DNA of 64,000 nt from the NCBI RefSeq assembly GCF_014873875.1, contig NZ_JADBEM010000001.1, forward strand, positions 3,596,001 through 3,660,000. Reading direction: 5' to 3'. The notes under the pieces are model-generated. The model was given only the letters and a program-made list of their open reading frames with translations, was not told the origin of the DNA and searched no databases. Shown here piece by piece: positions 7,732-16,427 of the stretch (positions are counted from its first letter, which is position 1; each line of letters starts with the position of its first letter). Source of the stretch: Actinopolymorpha pittospori (GTDB lineage Bacteria; Actinomycetota; Actinomycetes; Propionibacteriales; Actinopolymorphaceae). A program made the translations under genes and the position numbers.

Positions 7732-9202
7732 ATGGACATCGACACCGGTGCTGGCGGCGGGGGTGCGGGTTTCGCGCATCCGTTGCTGGCTTGGCTTGCC
7801 GGTGTCGGTGCGGGTATTGACGCGGCTATCGAGTGCCCAACCCTGTCGTTGCCGCTGGATCAATACGAAGGGGCGTTGCGGCAGATCGCTGTCTCCGAGG
7901 CGAGGCTCGCGTCGCTGCGGTTGTCTCTGACGCGGCAGGCGGAGTTGAGCGAGGTCAGGAAGCTGACCGGTGCCGCCAACACGGCGGGCTGGGTGCAGCA
8001 GGTGACCCGGATGGGCGGCGTGAGGCGTCGGTGTCAGTGCGGCTCGCGAAAGCGTTGGACCAGACGATCCGCGCTACGGGCGAAGCCCTCTCCGACGGTG
8101 AGATTTCGCTGGGGCAGGCGCAGGTGATCGAACGTGCCATCCGACGGTTGCCCAACGACGTCGCTGCGGAGGTGAAGGCGGAGGCGGAAGCTTTTCTGCT
8201 GGACAGTGCGCAGGCGCTTGATGTCGATGACTTGGACAAGGCTGGGAAGCATCTGTATGAGGATCGCCCCGGAGGACGCCGAGCGTCGGATCGGGAAGCA
8301 GTTGGAGGAGCAGGAACGCCGGGCCCGGGAGAACCGGACGTTGAGCTTCGGGCCGGTGCGCGACGGGATGGGCACCATGTTCGTACGCCTCGACGTGCCC
8401 ACCCTCGCGGTTCTGCAGGCACTCCTCGACCCGCTCGCCCGGCCGCGTCCCAGCGGTCCTGACGGGCCGGACCTGCGCAGCAGCGAACGACGGCAGGCAG
8501 ACGCCTTCGCCGAACTCGTCGCCCTGGCCCAGGCCGCAGCCAGCGCACCCACCCGCGGCGGCGCACGACCACGCCTCACCGTGACGATCAGCTGTGACGA
8601 CCTCGTGGTGAAGCTCGGGTACGGCACCCTCAACTCCGTGCTCACCGACTCCGGCCCTGCGCATCTGAAGGTGAGAACCCAGGCCGGAACTAACTGGAGG
8701 AAGAGGCGCCAGAGACGGTGGCGGGTCCAGGAGCGACGCGACCGGTGAACGAAGCAGCGGAGACCTGGTCTGTTACCGGATCACGGGGCCTCCGTTGTCA
8801 GCGACGCTGGTGCGGCAGTTGGCGTGTGATGCGGAGATCATCCCCGTGGTGCTGGGTGGTGACGGGGTGGTTCTCGACCTCGGACGGGGCACCAGGCTGT
8901 TCACGTCCTCCCAACGACACGCGTTGGCAGAGCGTGACGGCTATTTCTGCCACTTCCCCGAGTGCAGACGGCCGGAGAAGTGGACCGAAGCGCATCACAT
9001 CAAGCACTGGGTGGACGGAGGAGCGACCGACCTCGACAACGGCGTCCTGCTCTGCCAGCACCACCACACCACAATCCACACGAAGGGCTGGACCGTGCGG
9101 ATGGGACCCGATGGGCACCCCGAATACGTCCCGCCGCCCTGGGTCGACCCGTACCAGGCCATCATCCGACCCAACGACCGGACGCTGGTACGCCGACCCT
9201 GA
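7732..9202 (+). pseudogene. Broken DUF222/HNH endonuclease (13E12-repeat family)
   Basis: Family homology runs through three frames. Residues from MDIDTGAGG to WVQQVTRMGG (7732-8020) are in frame 1. REASVSVRLAKALDQTIRA to KHLYE (about 8020-8253) is in frame 3. IAPEDAERRIGKQLEEQERR to LTDSGP (8254-8656) is back in frame 1. LSATLVRQLACDAEIIPVVLG onward (about 8785-9202) is in frame 2. The HNH core is intact (AHHIKHWVDGGATDLDN, LLCQHHHTTIH). Roughly 125 bp of unrelated sequence (8657-8783), with a stop at 8746, interrupts the join before the last segment. Two indels plus an insertion mean no full product can be made. In the phylum these are multicopy, 13E12-repeat-type genes, and decay is common. 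Confidence 0.85.
8657..8783 (+). other. Unidentified insertion inside the DUF222/HNH pseudogene
   Basis: The stretch separates LTDSGP from TGPPLSATLVRQL, which are adjacent in the protein family. It has no long ORF, reads as purine-rich (AACTGGAGGAAGAGGC region), and is flanked by GGCCC/GGGCC-type sequence. It could be a remnant of a small mobile element or intron end. No family is recognised and the exact boundaries are uncertain. Confidence 0.4.
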
Positions 9203-9224
9203 GCCGGCCGGGCCGCCGACCGCC

Positions 9225-9296
9225 GCCGGGCGAGCCGGCCCCCACGCTGCCGGGCGAACCGGCGCCTACCCTGCCGGGCGAGCCGGCGCCAACACG
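9225..9296 (+). repeat. 24-bp tandem repeat, three copies, 3' of the HNH pseudogene
   Basis: Three near-identical units beginning GCCGGGCGAGCCGG at 9225, 9249 and 9273. In frame +1 they read as PGEPAPTL repeats, so they may be the former Pro-rich tail of the broken gene, now out of frame after the stop at 9200-9202. Confidence 0.65.
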
Positions 9297-9311
9297 CCCC
9301 GGACATGCCGA

Positions 9312-9342
9312 CGGGCCGCACACCACGTAGGGGTGCGGCCCG
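9312..9342. terminator. Hairpin between HNH pseudogene and ppa
   Basis: CGGGCCGCAC (9312-9321) pairs perfectly with GTGCGGCCCG (9333-9342) across an 11-nt loop. It lies between convergent genes. There is no T-rich tail, as is usual in GC-rich actinomycetes. Confidence 0.65.
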
Positions 9343-9412
9343 CCCGTCCTCGAGCCCGTGGCGCTCAGCTCAGGCGGCGCGACACAAACGCGCGGCCCGG
9401 GCGTTCGCGTCG

Positions 9413-9904
9413 TCAGTGGTCGGGGTTCTCCTTCAGCCGCTGCTGGGAGGCGAGGATCTCGGCCTCGGCGCCCGCGCGGTCGACCCAGGTCGCGCCCTCG
9501 ACGGACTTGCCGGGCTCGAGCTCCTTGTAGACCTCGAAGAAGTGCTGGATCTCCAGCCGGTCGAACTCCGGGACGTCGTGGATGTCCTGCAGGTGCGCGA
9601 GCCGGGGGTCGTTCGCGGGGACGCAGAGGACCTTGTCGTCGCGCCCCTTCTCGTCCCGCATCCGGAACATCGCGATCGGTCGGGCCAGGATCAGACAGCC
9701 CGGGAACGTCGGCTCCTGCAGGAGGACGAGGGCGTCGAGCGGGTCTCCGTCCTGGCCCAGGGTCTCCTCGATGAAGCCGTAGTCCGCGGGGTACTGCGTC
9801 GCCGTGAACAGCGTGCGGTCGAGCCGGATCCTTCCGGTTCGGTGATCCATCTCGTACTTGTTGCGCTGCCCCTTGGGGATCTCGATCGTCACGTCGACGT
9901 TCAC
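9413..9904 (-). CDS. ppa: Inorganic pyrophosphatase (family I)
   Basis: 163 residues from the GTG at 9904, with AAAGG about 9 nt upstream. It hydrolyses pyrophosphate to phosphate in the cytosol. The family I signature [11 protein letters not shown] is present (within [16 protein letters not shown]), along with [15 protein letters not shown] at the N-terminus, [21 protein letters not shown] and the C-terminal [13 protein letters not shown]. The acidic metal-binding residues of DGDPLD are all retained. Longer upstream reading has no support. It is divergent from dacB, as in many actinomycetes. Confidence 0.95.
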   Translation of the reverse strand: MNVDVTIEIPKGQRNKYEMDHRTGRIRLDRTLFTATQYPADYGFIEETLGQDGDPLDALVLLQEPTFPGCLILARPIAMFRMRDEKGRDDKVLCVPANDPRLAHLQDIHDVPEFDRLEIQHFFEVYKELEPGKSVEGATWVDRAGAEAEILASQQRLKENPDH

Positions 9905-10365
9905 AACGGCTGCCTTTCGTTCGTGCCTGCCCAGTAGTCTCCCGCACAGGACTTCTGATCTCCCGGGGTGCTGCTCGGAGTGCGCGAGCATGCCGTCCCA
10001 CCCGGGGTGCTCGGGGACCGCCGGTCGGAGACTGCCGGACACCGCGAACGCCGGCACTCGCGATCACCGTCGACAGCGCCGTACGACGGCTGCGGTCCGA
10101 CGAAGGCGCACAACAAGGCGGTGGAGGCGGACAACGTCACGGTGTGTACGCCGTGGTGACGGTAAGGGACGACCGGTGATCGGAGGACGACCTGGCGTCG
10201 TCCTCGCAGGGTTGACACGTAGGGTCCCGGCACCGGGGTAAAGGAGCCTGACGGGGCGGACGGTTCAGGGCTGTGGCAGGGACGAGGACGTCGTACGAGG
10301 CGTTGTCGTGCACAGACCCTGACCGCCGTACTCCGCTGCCGTATCGAAGGGGAGGTCGAGAGGGC
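9905..10365. promoter_or_regulatory. 461-bp divergent intergenic region ppa/dacB
   Basis: No gene is evident. A good -35-like TTGACA lies at 10212-10217, pointing toward dacB, but no matching TANNNT at 16-19 bp was found. AAAGGAG at 10240-10246 could be a ribosome binding site for an unannotated upstream start; the preferred dacB start uses GGGGAGG at 10349-10355. The ppa promoter was not resolved. Confidence 0.3.
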
Positions 10366-12609
10366 GTGGCGGGACGACGGCAAGACGGGGGCAGCCCAGG
10401 CGACGAGCGCCCGGGAAGGCCCAGCTACTCCGGGGACGCACCGGCGCCCCACGAAGGCGAGTATCGCGGGACACGCCGTCGCGACCTGCGCCCGGACGAA
10501 CGGCCGGGTGAGGGCCGATCAGCGGATGCCCGGCCGGTCGAGCCGCGCGTGGACTGGCGCCGCGAGCCGCCCCGCCCGGTGAGCGACTCGGACGAGTTCC
10601 GACCCCGGACGGGTTCGCGGCGGGAGATGCCACGCGAGACCTGGCGGGACGACGTGCCCCGCGAGACCTGGCCGTCGGACCTCCCTCGTGAGGACCGACC
10701 GCCGGGCGCACGCCGGCGGGATCAGCAGCCGGGGACGCGTCGCGGCGAGCGGAGGGCGGCGGACCTGCCCGGCGAGGGCTGGCGGCTCGACATGCCGTTG
10801 CCCGACGACGGCCCGGACGACCCGTGGCCCGGCGGCGACGGAAGGCACGCACTCCTCCGCGGTCAGTACGGCGGTCCCGGTCCCTCAGGTGGCCCCGGTC
10901 AGCCTGGCGGCCCCGGTCAGCCTGGCGGCCCCGGTCAGCCCGGCGGCCCCGGTCAGCCCGGCGATCCCGGTAACAGCGGCGGTGACAGCGGCGGAGCGGG
11001 CGGCGGCCGATCAGGCCCCGCGAACCCGCCTCCTGGACCACCCGGTTCGTCGGACGGTCCGCCCTGGCGGCGGCCGCCGTCGGACCCGCGGCCCGGTCCC
11101 GAACCGGAACCCCGACCAGAGCCGCGCCGCGGCGCGCAGCCGGACCCGGACCGGCGAGGTCCGTGGACCCGCGCCCGGGCCGGCGTGGTGGTGCTGGTCG
11201 CCTGTGCCCTGATCGCGGTCGGTGTCGCGGGCGTGGTCACCGGGGCGATTCCGTTGGGGTTCACGGACTCGGGCACGGACAAGCCCGTCGCCGGTGCCCC
11301 CGAAGGTGAGGCGCCGACTCCGACGCCTACTCCGACCCCGACACGGCCTGCCGCGCCCGCGGTCCTCGCGGCGGCGTCGGCTCCGGCCCTGCCGACCAGC
11401 GCCGGGCTGGCCGCCGCCATCAAGTCGGAACTCGCCTCGCCCGAACTCCGGACGCAGCACTCCTCGGTGGCGGTCCGGGACGTCGCCTCAGGTCGTCTTC
11501 TCTACGGCTCGGACGCGGCCACCGGCTACATTCCGGCGTCCACGACCAAGCTGCTCACCAGCGCCGCCGCCCTGGCGGTCCTCGGACCCGGCCACCGGTT
11601 CACGACGAAGGTGGTCCAGGGAAACACCGCGGGTCAGATCGTGCTCGTCGGCGACGGAGACCCCTCCCTGGCCACGGCGTCCGCGGTGAGCCGGATCGCC
11701 AACCCGTCGCGCAACTTCGCACACCAGGCCACGGTCGACAACCTGGCCGCGAAGACCGCGGCCAAGCTGAAGGCCGCGGGGACGACGCAGGTGCGGGTCC
11801 TCGTCGACGACACCCTCTTCAACGAGCAGATCAGTCCCAGATGGGAGTCGCAGTACGTCCCCACCGGGGTGGTGGCACCGGTCTCGGCGCTCTGGGTCGA
11901 CGAGGCGAGGACGTCCTGGCCGGCCAACGTCCCCCGGGCCAAGGACCCCGCGCTGACCGCGGGTGAGGCATTCGTCGACGCCCTGCGGGACAACGGCATC
12001 ACGGTCGCCGCCGACCCGGTGCACGGCAAGGCGCCCGCGAAGGCGACCACCGTCGCCGCCGTCCAGTCCCCGCCGCTGGAGGACCTCGTCGGCCACGTCC
12101 TGCTCGTCAGCGACAACGACGGTGCGGAGATTCTGGCCCGGCACGTGGCCGTGGCGGAGGGCAAGCCCGCGACGTTCGCCGGCGGGGCGGCCGCGATGAA
12201 GGAGGTGCTGGCCCGGCTCGGGGTGAAGGGCCTGGACAAGGTGGCGCTGTACGACGGGAGCGGGCTGTCCCGTCACAACCGGATCAGCCCCGACGTTCTC
12301 ACCCAGGTGCTCGCCATCGCCTCCCGGCCGGACCACCCGGAACTGCGGCCGGTGCTGACCGGACTCCCGATCGCGGGGTTCACCGGCAGCCTGCAGACCC
12401 GGTTCTTCGGCGAGGCCGACAGCGGGGTGGGCTTCGTACGGGCCAAGACCGGCACCCTGTCCGGCGTCTCCAGCCTCGCGGGCCTGGCGGCCACCAAAGA
12501 CGGCGCGGTGCTCGCATTCGCCGTCATGACCGACAAAGCGAGCAAGTACGACGCACGCCCACGGATCGAGGAGGTCGCCGCGATTCTGTCCGGCTGCGGC
12601 TGTCGGTAG
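10366..12609 (+). CDS. dacB: D-alanyl-D-alanine carboxypeptidase/endopeptidase (PBP4, class C PBP)
   Basis: About 747 residues from the GTG at 10366; a GTG at 10273 would add 31 atypical residues. The N-terminal third is a disordered, Arg/Gly/Pro-rich cytoplasmic region containing a GPGQPG tandem repeat. One membrane segment follows (VVVLVACALIAVGVAGVVTG, about residues 270-290), then a Pro/Thr spacer. The extracytoplasmic S13 domain has the three active-site motifs: STTK with Ser392 and Lys395, SDN at about 582-584, and KTG at about 694-696. It trims or cleaves peptidoglycan cross-links. The long disordered cytosolic tail is unusual compared with E. coli PBP4 but common in actinomycetes. Confidence 0.93.
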   Translation: MAGRRQDGGSPGDERPGRPSYSGDAPAPHEGEYRGTRRRDLRPDERPGEGRSADARPVEPRVDWRREPPRPVSDSDEFRPRTGSRREMPRETWRDDVPRETWPSDLPREDRPPGARRRDQQPGTRRGERRAADLPGEGWRLDMPLPDDGPDDPWPGGDGRHALLRGQYGGPGPSGGPGQPGGPGQPGGPGQPGGPGQPGDPGNSGGDSGGAGGGRSGPANPPPGPPGSSDGPPWRRPPSDPRPGPEPEPRPEPRRGAQPDPDRRGPWTRARAGVVVLVACALIAVGVAGVVTGAIPLGFTDSGTDKPVAGAPEGEAPTPTPTPTPTRPAAPAVLAAASAPALPTSAGLAAAIKSELASPELRTQHSSVAVRDVASGRLLYGSDAATGYIPASTTKLLTSAAALAVLGPGHRFTTKVVQGNTAGQIVLVGDGDPSLATASAVSRIANPSRNFAHQATVDNLAAKTAAKLKAAGTTQVRVLVDDTLFNEQISPRWESQYVPTGVVAPVSALWVDEARTSWPANVPRAKDPALTAGEAFVDALRDNGITVAADPVHGKAPAKATTVAAVQSPPLEDLVGHVLLVSDNDGAEILARHVAVAEGKPATFAGGAAAMKEVLARLGVKGLDKVALYDGSGLSRHNRISPDVLTQVLAIASRPDHPELRPVLTGLPIAGFTGSLQTRFFGEADSGVGFVRAKTGTLSGVSSLAGLAATKDGAVLAFAVMTDKASKYDARPRIEEVAAILSGCGCR
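10891..10962 (+). repeat. 18-bp tandem repeat within dacB
   Basis: Four copies of GGCCCCGGTCAGCCTGGC or near variants encode GPGQPG repeats in the disordered cytoplasmic region. Copy number is likely to vary between strains. Confidence 0.85.
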
Positions 12610-12825
12610 TCGCGGCCCGAACCGGGCGATGGCAGAACGTGGTCGCCGGCTCCGACCGGCTCTGAGCTGGCACGGATCGCCCCGGCTCCTGGCCGATGAT
12701 CGACACGGAGGGCGGTCGGCGACGGGATCGCGGACCGTCACCGGTCGCTGTCGGTGACCTCGTTCGGGCCGGTCCGACCGCCCAGACTCTTTCGCATCGG
12801 TCGTAGTACTGCGGGTGTGAGCGCG

Positions 12826-12831
12826 TACGGT
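12826..12831 (+). promoter_or_regulatory. -10 hexamer of leaderless DUF2342 transcript
   Basis: TACGGT ends 6 nt before the ATG at 12838. A GGGGG run between could also act as a weak ribosome binding site, so leaderless initiation is likely but not certain. Confidence 0.45.
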
Positions 12832-12837
12832 GGGGGA

Positions 12838-14058
12838 ATGAGTCAAACCGAGGCTGCTCCCGACGGCACGGACTCGATGGTCGACTGGGACCTCGCCCTC
12901 ACGACCGCCCGCCGTCTCGTTCGTCCCGGGCCCGACGTCAGCGTCGAGGAGGCTCGCCAGGTCGTCTCCGACCTTCGCGAGTTCGCCCAGAAGGCCGAAG
13001 GACACGTACGGGCCTACACCGGCCTGCGGGCGACCGGCGCTCGCGCTCCGGTCGTGGTGGTCGACCGCAACGGCTGGGCCCAGGCAAACGTCGACGCCTT
13101 CCGCCAGATCCTCGAACCCCTCTCCGACAAGCTCCGGAGCCGGCGAGGCGGCCCCGACACCTCACCGATGGGAGCGCTGGGCTCCCGGGTGACCGGTGTC
13201 GAGACCGGTGCACTGCTCGCCTTCCTGTCCAGCAAGGTGCTCGGACAGTTCGACCCCTTCTGGTCTGACGACGACGCGGGCGCGACCGTCCCCGAGCCGC
13301 GCCACAGTGTCGACGAGCCGGTTGACTCCACCCACGACGGCGGGGCCCATCCCGTCCGTCCGGACGGGCGCAGCTCCGAACTCGTGCCGGGCATGGCCCC
13401 GGCCGGCCGGTTGCTGCTCGTCGCCCCCAACGTCGCCCACATCGAACGCGAACTCGGCGTCAACCCGCAGGACTTCCGGCTCTGGGTGTGCCTGCACGAG
13501 GAGACCCACCGGGTCCAGTTCACCGCCGTGCCGTGGCTCCGCGACCACCTCCGGGGTCAGATCAAGGCCTTCCTGGAGCAGACGGACCTGGACCCGAGTG
13601 CGGTGTTCTCCCAGCTCCGGCAGGGCTTGGAGCAGGTCGGCCGGATCGCCCGCGGCGGCGACCAGGGCGTCTCCTTCATCGACCTGGTCCAGACACCGGC
13701 CCAGCGGGAGATCCTCGACCGGGTCACCGCCGTGATGTCGTTGCTCGAGGGGCACGCCGACGTCGTAATGGACGGCGTCGGCCCGGAGGTCATCCCAACG
13801 GTCGCCACCATCCGCGAGCGGTTCCAGGATCGCCGGGGCAGTGGCAACTGGATCGACCAGTTCCTGAAGCGGTTGCTCGGCCTGGACGCGAAGCTGCGTC
13901 AGTACCGCGACGGCGCCGCGTTCGTCCGGGCGGTCGTCGACCAGGTGGGCCAGGAGGGCTTCAACCAGGTCTGGACCACGCCGGAGCACCTGCCGACCAA
14001 GGCGGAGATCACCGACCCCGACGCATGGGTACGCCGGGTGCACGGTTCGCCGAGCTGA
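12838..14058 (+). CDS. Zinc-dependent metalloprotease, DUF2342 (F420-biosynthesis-associated) family
   Basis: A 406-residue protein. The zinc motif HEETH sits at residues 220-224, in [20 protein letters not shown] conserved N-terminal half ([39 protein letters not shown]) and a downstream acidic segment ([14 protein letters not shown]) match the actinobacterial DUF2342 family. Members are annotated as zinc metalloproteases or as F420-biosynthesis-associated, but the substrate is not established. No signal peptide, so cytosolic. It lies 8 bp upstream of tilS, an arrangement typical of actinomycetes, and is probably co-transcribed with it. Confidence 0.9.
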   Translation: MSQTEAAPDGTDSMVDWDLALTTARRLVRPGPDVSVEEARQVVSDLREFAQKAEGHVRAYTGLRATGARAPVVVVDRNGWAQANVDAFRQILEPLSDKLRSRRGGPDTSPMGALGSRVTGVETGALLAFLSSKVLGQFDPFWSDDDAGATVPEPRHSVDEPVDSTHDGGAHPVRPDGRSSELVPGMAPAGRLLLVAPNVAHIERELGVNPQDFRLWVCLHEETHRVQFTAVPWLRDHLRGQIKAFLEQTDLDPSAVFSQLRQGLEQVGRIARGGDQGVSFIDLVQTPAQREILDRVTAVMSLLEGHADVVMDGVGPEVIPTVATIRERFQDRRGSGNWIDQFLKRLLGLDAKLRQYRDGAAFVRAVVDQVGQEGFNQVWTTPEHLPTKAEITDPDAWVRRVHGSPS

Positions 14059-14065
14059 GGACGCC

Positions 14066-15226
14066 ATGGGACCGCATCCCGCGGTGGCAGCGGTCCGCGT
14101 GGCAGTACGCCGGAGCGTCGCTGATCTCGCTCCGGGTTCCTGGATCCTGGTCGCGTGCTCCGGGGGAGCCGACTCCACTGCCCTGGCCGCTGCGACGGCG
14201 TTCGAGGCACCCCGTGCCGGGTTCCAGGCCGGCGCGGTGACGGTCGACCACGGCCTGCAGCCCGGATCCGACGAGCGGGCCAGGGCCGTGGCCGACGTCC
14301 TGCGCGGCCTCGGTCTCCGTCCGGTGGAGGCGGTCCGGGTCGACGTCACCGGTGGGGGTGGGCCCGAGGCCGCGGCTCGCCGGGCCCGCTACGCCGCGCT
14401 GGACGAGGCCGCCGACCGACTGGGAGCGTGCGCCGTCCTGCTCGGCCACACGAGGGACGACCAGGCGGAGACGGTGCTGCTCGGGCTCGCGCGGGGTTCG
14501 GGTGCGCGCTCACTCGCGGGGATGCCGCCGCGTTCGGTCCGTGGCGGGCGCTACCGACGTCCGCTGCTCGCGCTGACCCGCTCGACCACCGAGGCCGCGT
14601 GCGAGGCCGAAGGCCTGCGTCCGTGGGCCGACCCGCACAACTCTGATCCGTCGTACGCCCGATCGCGGGTTCGCCAACAGGTGCTGCCCCTGCTCGAGCG
14701 CGAGCTCGGACCGGGTGTCGCGGCGGCTCTCGCTCGTACCGCCGACCTGTTGCGGGACGACGCTGATGCGTTGGACGCCTGGGCTGACCGGGCCTACGCC
14801 GAGTGCGTGCTGGGCCAGGTGCTCGAGGGGCGGGACGACGAGGGGCGGGACGACGAGGGGCGGGACGACGAGGGGCGGGACGACGAGGGCCGGGACAACG
14901 AGGGCCGGGAGGCACCGGGCCACGCGGGCCAGGAGGCCGGAGCCGGACATGGTCCGACCGGGCGTGCGGCCACCGACGGAGACGGTGCGTCGCCGGCACT
15001 CGGGCTTGCCGTGGACCGGCTCGAGGCGTTGCCGGCCGGCGTACGCCGGAGGGTCCTGCGCCGCGCCGCCCTGGCCGCCGGCTGCCCGGGAACCGACCTG
15101 TTCGCGGTCCACGTCGCTGCACTGGAGTCCTTGGTCACGCAGTGGCACGGACAGGCCTGGGTCGACCTGCCGGGAAGTGTGCGGGTCACCCGTCGTGACG
15201 GCCAACTTCGGCTGCGTCGTGTCTGA
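14066..15226 (+). CDS. tilS: tRNA(Ile)-lysidine synthase
   Basis: A 386-residue N-type ATP pyrophosphatase that converts the wobble cytidine of tRNA-Ile2 (CAU) to lysidine, using ATP and lysine. The PP-loop SGGADS lies in [51 protein letters not shown] and the [10 protein letters not shown] segment are all family-typical. An in-frame 15-bp repeat adds five [10 protein letters not shown] units at about residues 254-280, between the catalytic and C-terminal parts, lengthening a surface loop. The start ATG follows GAGG by a few bases, close behind the DUF2342 gene. Confidence 0.94.
   Translation: MGPHPAVAAVRVAVRRSVADLAPGSWILVACSGGADSTALAAATAFEAPRAGFQAGAVTVDHGLQPGSDERARAVADVLRGLGLRPVEAVRVDVTGGGGPEAAARRARYAALDEAADRLGACAVLLGHTRDDQAETVLLGLARGSGARSLAGMPPRSVRGGRYRRPLLALTRSTTEAACEAEGLRPWADPHNSDPSYARSRVRQQVLPLLERELGPGVAAALARTADLLRDDADALDAWADRAYAECVLGQVLEGRDDEGRDDEGRDDEGRDDEGRDNEGREAPGHAGQEAGAGHGPTGRAATDGDGASPALGLAVDRLEALPAGVRRRVLRRAALAAGCPGTDLFAVHVAALESLVTQWHGQAWVDLPGSVRVTRRDGQLRLRRV
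14825..14914 (+). repeat. In-frame 15-bp tandem repeat in tilS
   Basis: Four units of GAGGGGCGGGACGAC followed by two degenerate ones (GAGGGCCGGGACAAC, GAGGGCCGGGAGGCA). They encode a charged EGRDD repeat. Length changes in whole units keep the frame. Confidence 0.9.
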
Positions 15227-15400
15227 GGTGTCGAAGGCGCCGGCCCCTGGGGCGCGGACCAGGGACCAAGGTTCGTGTGGCACTCTGGCGTCGGGTCGCA
15301 GGTCTCCGACCGCCGATCCGCGGATGCCGACACGCGCGGCTCCGGCGACGTCCCGCGTCGTACCCCTCCTGATGCCCGGTTGAGAGTGCGGAGCTGATCG

Positions 15401-15961
15401 GTGGACCCCGAGCACGTCAGTAAGGACCTGAAGGCCGTCCTCCTCAGTGAGGAGGAGATCCAGGCGAAGGTGCATGAGCTGGCCGCGACCGTCGAACGTG
15501 ACTACGCCGGACGCGACCTGTTGCTCGTCGGCGTGCTCAAGGGCGCGGTCATGGTGATGGCCGACTTCGCCCGCGCGCTCACCCGGCACGCCGAGATGGA
15601 CTGGGTGGCCTACTCCTCCTACGGATCGGGCACACAGTCGTCCGGAGTTGTCCGGATCCTGAAGGACCTCGACACCGACATCACCGGTCGGCACGTTCTC
15701 ATCGTCGAGGACATCATCGACACCGGCCTGACCCTTTCCTGGTTGGTCGCCAACCTGCGGTCGCGTGGCCCGGCGTCGGTGGAGATCTGTACTCTGCTCC
15801 GCAAGCCGGAGGCGGTGAAGATGGCCGTGTCGGTGAAGTATGTCGGGTTCGACATCCCAGACGAGTTCGTCGTCGGTTACGGGCTCGACCACGCCGAGGC
15901 CTACCGCAACCTCCGTTGTGTCGGCACCCTGGCTCCCCACGTCTATTCCGAGGTGGAATAG
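15401..15961 (+). CDS. hpt: Hypoxanthine phosphoribosyltransferase
   Basis: A 186-residue purine-salvage enzyme transferring phosphoribose from PRPP to hypoxanthine and guanine. The PRPP loop VLIVEDIIDTGLTLSWL is intact. VGVLKGAVMVMADFARAL, the flexible loop region with SSYGSGTQSSG, and FDIPDEFVVGYGLDHAE (base binding) match type I HPRTs. The GTG at 15401 follows GGAG at 7 nt. The order tilS-hpt-ftsH-folE is conserved in actinomycetes; here a 466-bp gap follows before ftsH. Confidence 0.95.
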   Translation: MDPEHVSKDLKAVLLSEEEIQAKVHELAATVERDYAGRDLLLVGVLKGAVMVMADFARALTRHAEMDWVAYSSYGSGTQSSGVVRILKDLDTDITGRHVLIVEDIIDTGLTLSWLVANLRSRGPASVEICTLLRKPEAVKMAVSVKYVGFDIPDEFVVGYGLDHAEAYRNLRCVGTLAPHVYSEVE

Positions 15962-16427
15962 AGACAGGTGCGATTCGCAGCAGTGGTCGGGTGGCCCCCG
16001 GCGGTCAGGCGCGAAGCTCTGCGTCGCTGGTGTCGACCGAAGTCGGATGTGTCATAGCTAACGCGGCACTTCGGACCCAGGCGCACCGTTGTCGCTTTGG
16101 TGGCCCTTCCGATCAGCTGTTTTGTCCCACCCGGACGGCCACTGACGGCATCGATTACAGGGTTTTTGGGGGAGGTGCGGTGGTGTTGCCGCCCCCGGCC
16201 GGGAACACTCGGCCTGACCTGCAACGTTGCGGTGTTGAGAAAGGTTAGCCAGAGTACGCCGCTGGTGTGTCGGCCCGAGGGCCGGTGTACGGTCGTACTC
16301 TCCTCACCTCGTGGGGCGGGAGCGGTGCGATCACCGTTCGCGGGACTGTTGTTCTGGTGCGCTGCAGCGCCGACCCGGCGATGCGGGGTTGATGAGCAGG
16401 AGGGACGGGGCCGCAAGCCCCGGGAGT
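15962..16427 (+). promoter_or_regulatory. 466-bp ftsH upstream region with two palindromes
   Basis: No gene is convincing. CGGCCCGAGGGCCG (16271-16284) is a perfect inverted repeat. Just after it, GTACGGTCGTAC (16287-16298, arms GTACG/CGTAC) overlaps TACGGT at 16288-16293, which could be a -10 hexamer. This would give a 5' leader of roughly 130 nt ahead of ftsH. Which factor binds is unknown. Confidence 0.4.
16398..16427 (+). promoter_or_regulatory. ftsH Shine-Dalgarno with hairpin spacer
   Basis: AGGAGGG (16398-16404) lies 23 nt from the ATG, too far on its own. Between them CGGGGC (16406-16411) and GCCCCG (16417-16422) form a 6-bp stem with a CGCAA loop. Folding the stem brings the Shine-Dalgarno to about 6 nt from the ATG at 16428, an ideal distance. 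A second GGGAG is only 1-2 nt from the start. Confidence 0.5.

Noticed and set aside
8657..8783. Group II intron remnant in the HNH pseudogene
   Set aside because: No domain V-like hairpin or GTGCG intron start could be identified; kept only as an unidentified insertion.
9968..10159. Small ORFs in the ppa/dacB gap
   Set aside because: No ribosome binding site and Arg/Ser-rich composition typical of random high-GC frames.
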